In this document: positions 22,860-34,324 of the stretch, one piece after another
How positions within the stretch are numbered: position 1 is the stretch's first letter
How the letters are laid out: every line of letters starts with the position of its first letter
Assembly: GCF_037893015.1 (NCBI RefSeq)
Contig: NC_133658.1
Location: forward strand, 144,699,982 to 144,763,981
DNA length: 64,000 nucleotides
From: Macrotis lagotis
Taxonomy: Eukaryota; Chordata; Mammalia; Peramelemorphia; Peramelidae
Direction: 5' to 3'
The notes under the pieces: generated by a model
What the model saw: the letters and a program-made list of their open reading frames with translations, nothing else
The model's database searches: none
Told to the model about the DNA's origin: nothing
Made by a program: the position numbers and the translations under genes

Positions 22860-23595
22860 GGACAGAATATAATGATTTCATTTCAAATTCCTTCTTTTGT
22901 TGTTTTATATGAGAGTGTTTGTGATTGTTAACTTTGTAACCAAAAAAAAATGTGATCTTTTAAAAAAACTTCCCTCAAAAAAAAAATCTGATGATCTCAT
23001 TCATAATGACTGGTATAAACAACAGATAAAAGAATAAATAATTGATTTCAAAAGTGTCCTGAACTTGGAGTTAAAAAGGGATTCCCATTTAATTGTTGGA
23101 CTCTTGCCAGACAAGTGAAAAGGGTAAGTCCCATTGTTTCTCTGAACCCCAGTTTCTTAAGAAAATTTTAAATATATAAGTCCCTTTTCATTTATTTTTA
23201 GTTTTTCATAAAGGTTCTTCCTATGTTTCAAGTGCTCCTTCTCTGTCTTTTTAACTAATCTTTAAAAATAAACTCTGAGGAAACTAGGGGAGTGGAAGAG
23301 AAAAGGAATAGAAGAATATGCCAGTCTATTTTTCATTATTGATGACTGGAGTAGACAGAATATTATTTTTTAAAAAGTACTAAACTACTCACCCAAAGTG
23401 GAAAGGGGATAAAATTCTCTCTTCCTCCCCCCCAATTTTTTTAAGTTTTGGTGTGAAATAGGAAATTAGTCAAATTGTCATGGAAAAATTAATTCTTAAT
23501 GTGCTCTATTATCCTCAACCTAATCTCCAAGACATCTGGGATTGGTTGTGGAAAAAGAAATAGACTAAGGGGAGAAAAAGAACTAGACTAGATCT
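22860..23595. other. No recognised feature
   Basis: AT-rich DNA with several A and T homopolymers; no exon or nameable repeat. Confidence 0.4.
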
Positions 23596-23598
23596 TAG

Positions 23599-23820
23599 GG
23601 AAATGAGATAGTACAGTGGATGGAGTGCTGGCTGGGAATTAGGAGGATTTGAGTTCAAATCTAGTCTCAGACACTGACTAGATTATGACCTTTGGCAAGT
23701 TACTTAACTCTGCCTGTAAATATCTGTAAAATGAGCTGGAGAAGAAAATGGTAAACCAGTCAAGTATCTTTGCCAAGACAATCCCAATTAGGGTAACAAG
23801 GAATTAGACATAAATGGCAT
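23599..23820 (+). mobile_element. Marsupial MAR-type SINE (long form)
   Basis: GTACAGTGGATGGAGTGCTG, GAGTTCAAATCTAGTCTCAG, TATCTGTAAAATGAGCTGGA, AATGGTAAACCAGTCAAGTA. Confidence 0.8.
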
Positions 23821-24239
23821 TGGAATCAGGAGAGATTAGCGTTTGAATTCTGGCTTTAAACATATATGAATGGCAATTCAAGTAATCTCAATTTTCTCCT
23901 CTCTAAAATAGAATAATAAGACTTGCACTACTTACCATACAATGCAGTTGTGGGAAAATACTTTTCAAATATAAAATTGCTATAAAAATATGAAGTATTA
24001 TTTAAATAGTTACAGTCTAGCCTAAGCTAATTAAGTAGACTGATTCCACCAACAACACAAAAGGAATTTAACAATTCTGTTCCCTTCTGAAACTTCTAAT
24101 TAATATGTTCAATGAAATGTTAATTTTGAACCTGGAATTTAAATAAATTCTGAGAAAACCATAGCATAAGATTTTTGTTGAACAATAATTATTGTTCCTC
24201 AAGGATGCTCCACCCTCTGGACTAAGAATTGGAAATTAA

Positions 24240-25215
24240 AAGGACAATTAGGAAATGGCTAAACAACTTATGGTATATGATTATAATGGAATATTATTGT
24301 GCTATAAGAAATGACAAACAGGATAATTTTAGGAAAATCTGATTCATCTGATTGTTGACAAGTCTATTTTTCCAGAAAGTCCTGGAAAGATGTTTTACCC
24401 CAAATCAGATGCGAGAAACAGAGACCTAGAAACAGAGACCATTGAATTTTGGAATGGAGTATATTTACTCGGGGATTGCTAGGGGTAAAACCCAAATCTA
24501 ACAACCCCAAGAACAGAATGAGCAAGGTTTTTAATAGTATTTTGAGGGGCAGGGGTATCATGAGCAAGCAGGATACAGAAGTAGAAATAGCAGTCAGATA
24601 TATTTCCTTGTCAGACTATTACACACACATGTGACATAAAATAGCTAGAGGCCAATAAAAGACAGAAGGGAGGTGAGGGTCTAACATGTTTCCTTTGGTA
24701 CAGGACAGTCATATACTAGGGAGACCTAGGATGGGTGGAGTTTACTATCTTACAGTTCCAGCTGTACCTGGGGTGGGGGAGGCAGTTTTAGGAGGGAGCA
24801 GGAATATTGCAGAAACAGCAAAAAGATTAGGTTAACAAGAACATTAGGTGAGTCCCAGATAAAATTTATGGTCTATCTCTTGACTCTCTGGGTCAACTGT
24901 TTTAGACCTGTCAGGATGTTCCCAAGACTTAGGGGTGTTAGCCAAACTGAGAAGCTTCTTGGGACCCAGAAGTATTAAGGATGCCCTTTACACAGGGTTA
25001 CACAAGTATTAATATTGTACTTCAAAGACTTACAGGAACTGATGCATAGTGAAGTGAATAGAACCAGGAAAATGTTATACATAATAACAGCAATATTGTT
25101 TGTTGAAAAATTGTGAATGGCTTTTCTTAGCAATAAAATGATCCAAGACAATCCCAAGATAAATGGTGAAGCATACTATCCACATAATATGGGAAATAAA
25201 ACACATAACAATACA
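24240..25215 (+). mobile_element. L1 3' region split by a 0.66 kb insertion
   Basis: Left part 24,240-24,345 (GGTATATGATTATAATGGAA, CAAACAGGATAATTTTAGGA) and right part about 25,020-25,215 (CAAAGACTTACAGGAACTGA, CAGCAATATTGTTTGTTGAA) are consecutive in other L1 tails of this window (compare 38,330-38,460). The intervening sequence is foreign. Confidence 0.6.
24354..25008 (+). mobile_element. Unidentified insertion in L1, possible solo LTR
   Basis: About 655 bp, starting TGTTGAC and ending TTACACA, so TG...CA ends are possible. It contains an AATAAA at about 24,654. I see no clear target duplication and no coding sequence. Boundaries are approximate, strand is by the AATAAA only, and the LTR assignment is a guess. 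Confidence 0.3.
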
Positions 25216-27249
25216 ATAATACTCCATTTTACTTTCTAAATTTCTATGCTGGACAGTCCGGAAACAGAGAACTGAAGTTTTACATAATACAGTAACATGA
25301 GTTCAACTTTTTTTATTCACCTTCCATTATATCATATTGAAATATAACTAATATATAAGGAGGAAGAGGGTTTCAATAGGAGATCCCTGAATTTGGAGTC
25401 ACAGACATGGCCCCTCTACTGTGTGTTACTAAAGCCATGTCTTCTCATTTTCCTCCTTTAAAAATGAGAGGGTTAGATTAGGTAATCTCTAAACTACCTT
25501 GCAGCTCTAATTTTGTGATGGTGCACTACAAAAGAAAGCCACTTATAAGGTTTTTAATATGTTCCAAATTATAAAGAATGCTTATCAGTAAACAGCAAAA
25601 CACTGAAGGGTATATTTCCTGTTACCTTTAAATGCCTTATATACTCTGTGTCAATTTGTGACTGGTTCTATTGATTAAGTAAACCCTTATCTCATTTTTC
25701 CTACCAATTGCATACACTCATAGTATTTTTTTATAAGTGTATTTTGTTTCCTGCTCAAGGAAGGTAACTTACCTGATTTTATTTTCATTTTCTTTGTTTT
25801 TCTGATACCATGATTCTGATTCAGAGGTATTTGCTCTACATTAACTGTGACCTAGTGATCAATCTTTTGGGAGGGAGGGGAGGAAGGTGGTCTGGATCTG
25901 ATTTCATCCATATAGAAAGATTTCCAAGGAGGAAATTCTTCTACTATCAATGCAGATCTGTCACTGTTCTGTAATTTACAGCCTTGAGATTGGCTGGACA
26001 CTGACAACTCAAGTGGTTGCCTTTAATTACAAGAAGCTGACTTTTCTAGGATCCCATCCCTTATAATGCTCATTTAGGGACCATATGTAAGTCATTAGGT
26101 TGGACACAAGTCTTTACATGAATAAAAATGGGAAGCTGGAAAATAAGGAAATGGGAACTTTCTAAAAAACACCTTTGCCTTTCCTTTCTTTGGTCTGAAT
26201 ATCTGTCCCTGGCTTTGGAATAATCTTAGCTATAACCAAGCAAAAATAATGTGTTTCCTTTTCCTATTATTTTAACAAGCAGGGAAGAGTAAAAAGTAAT
26301 TTCCTGTGTGATCTTTTTTTAAAATAATCCATACTTTGTGACCAATTTATAATCTGCCCTCCTCCCCTTCCTCATTATTTTTTGAGGCTCTCCAGAGGAA
26401 AAGGATTTAGAATTTCTTTGATATATTGTCACTCTATTCTAAGGTCTAACAAACCTGTCACTAGCCATAAGAATTTAAATACCCAGCTAAAACCATTCCT
26501 CGCTTAATCTATTAAATCTTCTATTTCTTAGCCTGCTTGCAGTGAAAACGAGATAAAAAACCACAACCTCCTAAAAAATGCTTAGGAGCTCAATGCTTTT
26601 CTCTGAAATAGCAAAGTAACAATTAGCCACAACGTTCAGGCAGACACCTTTGGGGGTGATACATTATTTGAAGGCAGGAGTGGGGTGGGGGTAGGAGTAG
26701 GGGCAACAGGTAGAACTCAGACATACCTGGGAGTCCTCCAAGAGGCAATGTGGCTCTGAAAGTCTCAGGAATTCCTATACGTTTAGGAAATTTCTGACTA
26801 GATTCCCTGCTACCTTCTTGGAACCTTCGTGCTCAAATGGAATCAAGGCAGGGTCCCCATTAGAGGAGTTCTCTACTGTCTCTGGTATTAATAGAAACAA
26901 ATGGTGGATCCCTCCAAGGGGCCACAATTCAAACTGGATTGCCGAGCTCATTCTACCCACAACCCTGGAAACCCCCCTGACTATGCAAATTTATAAACAG
27001 ACCCATTTTTGGCATATTTTTGTCCAAGTTATTCCTTTTTCTATTCTCAGCTGCCTTATGGACAATTCCTGAAGGTATCAATTAGAAAGCCACCATGCAG
27101 ATGAGCCATAGCATTGTCACAGCTGGGTTCATTTAGAGCAGGATCTCTTTGTTCACTTAAGAACCTCTCTATTAATATCTAAATGTGTTCTAGTCCCAGT
27201 TCTTCTACCAGCTATGCAAACAGACCCCCTTTTCTTTAACAGTAAATTC
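25216..27249. other. No recognised gene; one MIR-like piece
   Basis: A MIR-like fragment lies at about 25,370-25,520 (TCATTTTCCTCCTTTAAAAA, GGGTTAGATTAGGTAATCTC). The rest is unique-looking. No exon seen. Confidence 0.4.
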
Positions 27250-27390
27250 AGAGGCAGGTAGGATAGAGCACCAACCCTGGAGTCAGGAGGACGAGTTCAA
27301 ATTTGAACTCAGACATTTCATAATTGCCCAGCTGTGTGACCTTGGGCAAATCACTTAACCACATTGCCTTAAATAAATTTTTAAAAACAC
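27250..27390 (+). mobile_element. Mar1/WSINE1-like SINE (head truncated internally)
   Basis: GGATAGAGCACCAACCCTGG, AGCTGTGTGACCTTGGGCAA, ATCACTTAACCACATTGCCT, then an A-rich tail. Confidence 0.88.
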
Positions 27391-27489
27391 AGTAAATTCA
27401 AAGAGTTAGAATAGAATAGGTGAGTTCTAAAACCATTTTCAGCCCTGAAAGGCTAAATTGAGCTAGGTCAATGTTAGGTTAGGCCATAC

Positions 27490-27725
27490 CAACTTGGGTC
27501 TGGACAGGTGACTCAGATTCAAATACCTTCTCTGAAACATATTAGCCAGTCAAGACACAACCTTGCTTAGTCACAATTTCCTCATCTGTAAAATGGGAAG
27601 AATAATAAAAAATCTTTATTGTTGTATAGCTCAAAGGAAATAATATATGTTATAAAGTGCTTTGTAAACTTAAGCTAAGTATAGTAAATATCAACACAAA
27701 CAGTAAATATCAACTATTACTGTCA
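27490..27725 (+). mobile_element. MIR element
   Basis: CCTCATCTGTAAAATGGGAA, AAAGTGCTTTGTAAACTTAA and preceding SINE-like head; typical MIR. Confidence 0.55.
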
Positions 27726-28149
27726 TTACTGTGTTAAGGTTTAATTAATTAGATTAAGTTAGGCAATGTTGGGCCAGGCTAAATTATACTGGGCTAAACA
27801 AACTAGGCCAAATTAGGCCTGAGACTGGGGGAACACTTTCCCTCTTTCCTTTCAGACCTAATTCTCTAACTAACTATAATCATTCTTGTTCCTTGTCACT
27901 TGATTATCTCCAGAAGCCTATTTCACATGTAGATTAGTGAAATCAACAAAGTTTTACTGTCCTTTGTAAATGGATAGTCCTTTCAGTAGAATAAGTAGTC
28001 TGGATAGTTGTGCATTGTTCTCCAATAATGGTGACAGCTCTTGATAAACTGTCTTCATTTTTTTACCTGGTCTCTCATAAGACTGACAATACTTATGTTG
28101 CTAAGAGAGAGCAGATTCTGAGAATGAGAAAAGAGCTTTTTTCTCCCTC

Positions 28150-28333
28150 CCAAGTAGGATTTATCTAATAGTTCTGCTGGATAAAATGTTGGACTTGGGA
28201 ATCAGAAAGACCTGAGCTCAAATCTGGTCACAGACATTTACAAAGCTGTGTGATCTTGAATAGGTCATTTAATTTCAGTCTGCCTCAGTTTCCTCATCTG
28301 TAAGATAGAGATAGTAATAACATACCTCCCAGG
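28150..28333 (+). mobile_element. MIR/CORE-SINE truncated by the gap
   Basis: GGATAAAATGTTGGACTTGG, CTCAAATCTGGTCACAGACA, GCCTCAGTTTCCTCATCTGT and ACATACCTCCCAGG, then unknown bases. Confidence 0.7.
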
Positions 28334-28433
28334 NNNNNNNNNNNNNNNNNNNNNNNNNNNNNNNNNNNNNNNNNNNNNNNNNNNNNNNNNNNNNNNNNNN
28401 NNNNNNNNNNNNNNNNNNNNNNNNNNNNNNNNN
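28334..28433. other. Assembly gap (100 N)
   Basis: Exactly 100 N; by convention often a gap of unknown size. Both edges are SINE sequence (MIR-like to the left, a SINE head GCAATGGATAGAGTGCTGGG to the right), so repeats probably broke the assembly. Order and orientation across it cannot be taken for granted. Confidence 0.98.
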
Positions 28434-28510
28434 GCAATGGATAGAGTGCTGGGTCTGGAATCAGGAAGACTAATCTTCCTGAGTTCAAATCTGGCTTTAG
28501 AGACTTAGGT
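28434..28510 (+). mobile_element. SINE head adjoining the gap
   Basis: GGATAGAGTGCTGGGTCTGG, GAGTTCAAATCTGGCTTTAG, then the similarity ends. Confidence 0.7.
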
Positions 28511-28829
28511 TTTAGAGGCCTTTTAGTATTATTTGGGTTAGACTGGACCTCCTAACTCCTTACACGGTAAAAAAAAAGACCAGACTTCCTCTTTTTCTCA
28601 CCTTATAACCTCACAATCTTTTGATACCATACCTCCCCCCCCACCTCCCCACAAAAATACATAATTTCCTCCTTAAATCCAGACTCTGATTAAGAGGTGA
28701 ACTTGATTGCCAAGGCAACCTCACTATGTATGTGACTGATCCTATCCCCTTCTGTCTCCTCCGTTAGACTGCCACCTTATTATCTTCCCCTCTCTTTTTC
28801 TTTCAGTTTCTATCAGCTAACTCCTTTCT

Positions 28830-28995
28830 GAAAGTCTTCATATGTGCTTGATAAGCATATGAGGGATAGCCAAAAGGAACGACTTATAGATGTCCAACAA
28901 CAGTTGGCAATACAAGCCTGGGAGTTGGAGAGAAATTAAGGCTGTATATGTAGATTTGGGAACTATCTGCATTAAGATGATATATAATGACATAT
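28830..28995 (-). mobile_element. LINE-2 fragment (short)
   Basis: Plus strand AGATTTGGGAACTATCTGCA and CCTGGGAGTTGGAGAGAAAT parallel the reversed L2 phrase seen in the 20.2-22.0 kb copy (ATCTCAGAATCATCTGCAGA). Confidence 0.45.
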
Positions 28996-29279
28996 AGATT
29001 ATTCATACTGTGAGGCCTTATGTAGTTTTGTAGATTCTAAAATAGCACAGACAACAATTTTGAATAAAGCATTTATTTGGGCAAAGCACATATTTGAGTT
29101 CAAATACACACTATATTCTAGCATTGAAATTGCTTTGTGAGCAACCCGGTGCTCAGTGCTAGAGAAAAGTTGATTCAGTTTCAGGAATCACTGTGCATGA
29201 CACAATATATTTGTATTTGTCTAGGGAGTTTTTGAGGAGAGGAGGATAAGGGAGATTTTATTTTAAAAAATCATGGTGG

Positions 29280-29430
29280 GGGGGCAGCCAGGTGGTGCAG
29301 TGGGTAGAGTACTGGCCCTGGAGTCAGGAGGACCCAAGTTCAAATCCAACTTTAGACACTTAATAATTTCCTAGCTGTGTGACCTTGGGCAAGTCACTTA
29401 ACCCCATTGCCATAAATAAAAAAAATTTTA
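29280..29430 (+). mobile_element. Mar1/WSINE1-like SINE
   Basis: GGGCAGCCAGGTGGTGCAGT to GTCACTTAACCCCATTGCCA and an A-rich tail. Flanked by AAATCATGGTGG on both sides, an apparent 12-bp target duplication; the right copy abuts the next SINE. Confidence 0.93.
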
Positions 29431-29445
29431 AATCATGGTGGGGCT

Positions 29446-29590
29446 ACTAGGTGGCACAGTGTATAAATCACTGACCCAGGAGTCAGGGGAACTTGAGTTC
29501 AAATCCTGTCTCAGACACCTGATGCTAACTGTGTGACTTTCAGCAAGTCATTTAACTCCATTGCCTCACCCAAAAAAATATAAAACAAAC
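29446..29590 (+). mobile_element. Mar1-like SINE (second of a tandem pair)
   Basis: GGGGCTACTAGGTGGCACAG to CATTTAACTCCATTGCCTCA. More diverged than its left neighbour. Confidence 0.88.
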
Positions 29591-29624
29591 AAAAAATCAT
29601 GCCTAATAATAAGTGATATTTAGT

Positions 29625-29860
29625 ATTCACTTTGAGGTTTTCAAGGTGCTTGACATAAATGATCTCATTCAGCCCTCAAATTAGAGTAGATACTACAGAT
29701 ATTATTATCCATATTTTATAGAAGAGAAAGCTGAGTCTTCAAGGGGGGTTAGTGACTTAAGACAGTTAATAATTGTCAAAAGTATAATTTGAGCCCCGGT
29801 CCTCTGAACTCCCAGACTAATACTCCAACTATTCACTATTCTATCACTCAAGACCTTCAT
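29625..29860 (-). mobile_element. MIR element
   Basis: GTTTTCAAGGTGCTTGACAT, TGATCTCATTCAGCCCTCAA, and a reversed head GAGCCCCGGTCCTCTGAAC. Confidence 0.6.
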
Positions 29861-30394
29861 CGCAGAAAAATCATCACCAGCCTTGATACTCATCACCTCT
29901 CATTTCCTTAATTATGTGTTGTTTCATAATAGGGATGATTCCTCCCAATCTAATATAATGTTTGTTTTATTTGGGGATCCAGTGATTTATTTGATATAAT
30001 AAATAAACAGATGGATTATATAGCATGGTTCTCAGAGTGACATCTGGCTCCTGTGCAGTCTCTCTTCCAGGAGAAAGGTGATGAAGGAGGTGTATTTATG
30101 CCTGTGAGCCTTGAGCAAGGCTGTGAAAATCTTCCAGCACTTGTGGACATGTGAGTGCAGGTTTGTACATGTTCACATACTTAAAAGTCCTATAATACTC
30201 AGAGAGCACTTTTACTCAGAGGAGCTCCAACCACTGTACAAACATCATCCTCTTCTTCAGGACATTAAGTAGGATGGTACATGTGCTGATTTACTTTATT
30301 TTCAATACTATGGAGACTTCTGCTTCAACCATGACAAAAGTTATAGGAAGCAAGGAGCTAAAAGTTTGCTGGTTTGGTAGTCAAAGGACTTGAT

Positions 30395-30478
30395 AGGTCA
30401 TCTGGTCTAGCCCCTTCATTTTACAATTGAGGTAATTGAGGCCTCAGTTACAGATGAAGGGGCTAGACCAGATGACCT
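30395..30478. repeat. Perfect 25-bp inverted repeat, 34-nt spacer
   Basis: Arms 30,395-30,419 and 30,454-30,478 are exact reverse complements (arm 1 begins AGGTCATCTGGTC, arm 2 ends GACCAGATGACCT). The arms lie in LINE/MIR-like sequence running in opposite senses. Could fold as a hairpin. Confidence 0.95.
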
Positions 30479-30519
30479 CTCAAATCCTTTTTAACTCTAA
30501 ATCTATGCTTCTAGCTGTG

Positions 30520-31430
30520 TGTGTGGGGGGGGAGTTCAATTCCCTCACCCTTTTCCCAAAGCATTCCTCCCATATCATCCCCACCTAGGTTTTCCCCCCA
30601 GATTTGAGAGGCTTGTTCAGTCCTATGTCTGTTTACCTATATGTGTGACCACATATGCCTGTGTGTAATGTGTGTGTATGTACATTTGTGAATATATGTG
30701 TCCTCGAACAGGGTTTAGGGCATGCATGCGTGAGAGTTTGCATTTCTGAGAGCAAGTCTCTGGATGTGTCTTTGGCATGTTGGCCTCGTGTGAAATGCCT
30801 AATGGCATTCTCTCAGAGGAAGGTCCCCTAGCCCTTCCCTTAAAGAATGGAGGTGTTTAAAGGTATCTCTTAGAGACAGGCACAGCCAGGGCAGCCTAAC
30901 CCCAGAACAATGGGTCCTTTCAGCAATCCCCTTTAGATGGATGGCTTGTCGCCATGACAACCACCCCATTATTGAAAGTCAGAACCAGTTCCTGCTTCAG
31001 ACACTCTTTCTCCCCTCTCCCTCCATCCTCCCCCCTCACCCCCCTAGTGCCGTATGGTGTGTGTGGCACTGGCAGCTGCTGTCCAAAGAGGCACCTCTTT
31101 GTCTGAAGAGGATGAAAGACATTTGGGTTTCTCATTGCCACTGTTTCTCTCTGCTCCACAACTTTTCCCCCATCCTGCACCCCTTTCTTGTGAAGAGGGG
31201 AACAAATGCTAGGGACAGACCTTGCTGCATGGAACTACCTAAACCCTTCTTGTTCATTTCCTCTGTTATCCACATTCTCCCTCACCCCAGCCCCCCATCA
31301 CCCCTAACCCCTGCCAGACACACACATAAATCCTGTATTCTCAAAAATCTGTACTTGGACAAACCTCTTGGATCCACTCTGGACTCCCATTCTGTGTAAT
31401 TTCCAGGTCTAGCAATGTATCTTTTAAGGC
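30520..31430. other. GC-richer unique segment with X-box-like motif
   Basis: No repeat recognised for about 900 bp; base composition is richer in C/G than flanks. It contains GTCGCCATGACAAC at 30,948-30,961, 12 of 14 matches to the RFX X-box GTTGCCATGGCAAC. The minus strand around 31.0-31.4 kb is purine-rich. It is a candidate PLAT promoter/first-exon region by position only; no splice donor, TATA box or homologous exon could be assigned. Confidence 0.3.
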
Positions 31431-31699
31431 ACAGATTTCTTAATTGGCCCTGTTCATTGATTCCTCTGACAAGTGTATCCCCTGATTTAGTGTCACTGTA
31501 AATGAAGGTATTGCTGCCAATGCAATGCCATGTGTCCTTTTACCTGAAAGTTAATGGGCCTGGTTAGGACCCAATGATTATAGACCATCAAAGTTATAAG
31601 GGATCTCAAAAGTCATCTAGTTCAACCTGTACTTGATCCAGAATGTACTCAACAACATTCCTTAATAAGAGGACCCTCTTTGAAGTTACCTGTGTTTCC

Positions 31700-31952
31700 T
31701 ATTGTTGTTGTTGTTGTTTTATAATTCAGCAGTGTCCAACTCTGCATGATCTCATTCGGAGGTTTTCTTGGCAAAGATACCAGAGTGGTTTGCCATTTCC
31801 TTTCCAATTCATTTTACAGATGAGGAAACTGAGACAAGCAGGGATAAATGACTTGCCCAGGGTTAGTTACTAAGTGCTTAGGTTGGATTTGAACTCATGA
31901 AGATAGTTTTCCTAACTCCAAGTTAGTACTCTATCTACTGTGCCATGTTCCC
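31700..31952 (-). mobile_element. Marsupial MAR-type SINE (long form)
   Basis: (TTG)n tail, ATTCAGCAGTGTCCAACTCT, CAGAGTGGTTTGCCATTTCC, CAGATGAGGAAACTGAGACA and a reversed head. Confidence 0.88.
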
Positions 31953-32303
31953 TACTACAATGAACCTATTCCTACTACACACATCTTCCACATAAGTAAA
32001 TATAATCTTTGAGTTCTTGAAGTCAATAAATCCATCCTGACCAGTTCCCCAAACTGTAGTTTAAAGGTAGAAGGATGAAGAGTCAAACTTCGGTTCATGT
32101 GCCAAGTAGAGAGAATACAGTGGTAATAGTACAAAGACTGAAGGAGTTGGGATAGCATGAGGAAAAAGGAGCAGACAATGATAGTCATTTGTGGGAGAGG
32201 AAAAAAGAAAAAGTCAAAGGTGGAGGCATGAAATATAAAGGCATCAGGGAAGCAATGAAATGCTTCAGGACATGTGGAGAAGAGTTTGAAAAATCGGAAA
32301 ACT

Positions 32304-32445
32304 GGGACTGAGTTGTACAGTGGTTAGAGCACCAGTCCTGGAGTCAGGAAGAGCTGAATTCAAATGTGGCCTCAGATAGTACCTAGCTATGTGACCCTGG
32401 GCAAGTCACTTAACCCAGATTGCCTCCCCAAAATAAAGCAAAAAG
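32304..32445 (+). mobile_element. Mar1-like SINE
   Basis: GAGTTGTACAGTGGTTAGAG, GTCCTGGAGTCAGGAAGAG, GGGCAAGTCACTTAACCCAG. Confidence 0.88.
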
Positions 32446-32988
32446 ATAGGAGTTAGAACTGAAAGGATCACCTAGCCCAGCCTCTTTAATTTACAGGTGA
32501 GGGAAAAGGTTTGAAGAAATCATTGCTTCAGATTGGTAAGACTTTCCTCCTTCATACATTAAAATATATGTGATTCAACATGTTCAATATTGATCTTTGT
32601 TTAACATGGTGATAAAAATAGAGCTTATATCAGATTACTTTCTGTCAGGGGCAGCAAGGGAGAAAACTTGCAAAAAAAAATTGGTAAAAACTACCATTGC
32701 ATGTAGTTGGATAAACAAATAAATAAAATATTTAAATTTTAAAAGAGAGAGAGAGAGCAGTAATTATGAAAAAGATGTGATTTTCTGTTGCCAATATATT
32801 TTATTTTCCAATCAATTAAATTAAAACTTATTACTTTGAGGCAATAAATGGAAAAGTTTTGCCCAATGTTAAGGTATAACAAATGGTCAGAAAATTCTTC
32901 TTCCAAGAAAGGCCAATTCATGCCATCCCAGCTTTCATAGCCTGTCCCCAACCCACCCTACCCTAGCCTATCTCTAGTTTCACTTTTG

Positions 32989-33020
32989 GGTCACCACTCA
33001 TATAGTGATGGGTGGTGACC
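32989..33020. repeat. 13-bp inverted repeat, 6-nt loop
   Basis: GGTCACCACTCAT, loop ATAGTG, ATGGGTGGTGACC: one mismatch that would be a G-U pair in RNA. A short outer TTCAC / GTGAA pair flanks it. Confidence 0.9.
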
Positions 33021-33924
33021 AGAGGGTGAAGGACAAGAAGCAAATTTGCTCTGTTTTTTTTTTCCTGTTAAATACTGCAGTTCGTAAACAGGAAATTGCC
33101 AATCTGGCAGAGGAAAAGTTTTTCTTACTAATTCTCATCTAGACTACTATCACAAAATAATAAACCCCTTATTTTGAAAATATTCTCCATCTCAGGAACC
33201 AAGTTGCATTTTCTTATGTTTCCAAAGATAAAGTCTGGAGGGCACACTGAGGAACTAACTAGATGATCTGATTTAATTTAAATGGACTTTTTTTCCCCCA
33301 GTAAATTTAAATGAGAGTACAATGCAGTAACCTCATCTTAACCTTAGCTAATGATTTTATACAGTTTTTAAAGAGAACAAGATGAAAACTTTCAAAACCC
33401 TTCATATACATTTTGAAAAAATTACTCTTGCTTCTATTTGCAATCATATTATTTTATGTTTAACCTTTTTCCCTTATTGAGTTTAGGCACATTAACTATA
33501 TAGCAAGAATATATTTAATATATTCTTTTTATTATATAGAGAAAAAAAACTTGAGTTTGGCTAGTTGTAGAGGGATTCATGTTCTAAGCAGGGGGCTGAA
33601 CTAGACTTCTAAAATCCCTTCTAACTCTAGGATTTTAATTAGGTCAGGCATGTGTCAGTTTAAATCCTCTTATACAAGCCTTTATCCATAGCAGCCTGTT
33701 TCAGTAGAGGTCCTCCCTGGATCTTAGGGTCTTTAGTTACTTAATCTTGAAGAGCCTCCAATACTTTAGAATTGGAAAGTAGTTTATTTGGTCCAACTCC
33801 TTCATTCTAGGAATGCAAGTTATACTTTCTATAATGTGATTAGAGAGATGCTATCCTTGATTAAACTACTTGCTGATCTTCCTTCTTACTTCTCTCCTGC
33901 CCCTTCCAAAAATGGGGCAATTCT
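33021..33924. other. No recognised gene
   Basis: AT-rich unique sequence. Only short L3/MIR-like phrases (33,600 GGGGCTGAACTAGACTTCTA) can be seen. Confidence 0.35.
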
Positions 33925-34115
33925 TTTTTTAAAATTAGTTGATGCCTTTTGTTTTTATATAACTATTTCCCTATTTAACCTTCCTCCTTCCCTCACTCAG
34001 AGTCAAATTTGTAACCAACATTTTTTTAAAAAGAAAAAATAGGTTTGCAAATGAAATTATATATTGAAAAAGTATAACATTATATCAAGGGTTGCACATC
34101 CATAGTTCCCACATC
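33925..34115 (-). mobile_element. L1 3' end fragment
   Basis: TTGATGCCTTTTGTTTTTAT, CACTCAGAGTCAAATTTGTA, AAAAGTATAACATTATATCA, reversed L1-tail style. Confidence 0.4.
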
Positions 34116-34324
34116 CATCAAAAAAAAAAAGGGAAGGATGAATCTTCTCAGATCTCTTTTTTGGGCCAAGAGTGATGGGACAATCAATTCTAAAAGGATA
34201 TAGCTGTTTATACACAGATGTATATGTATGTATCAAATACTTTATTACAGGTATGGATGTGTTATAAAAATAATCATGGCAACAAAAAATAAATACTGAA
34301 ATTTAAATAGCATCTGAAGGTTTT

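Noticed and set aside
30941-31399. 152-codon plus-strand frame
   Set aside because: No recognisable domain or codon pattern, and no splice context; it appears to be chance openness of C-rich sequence.
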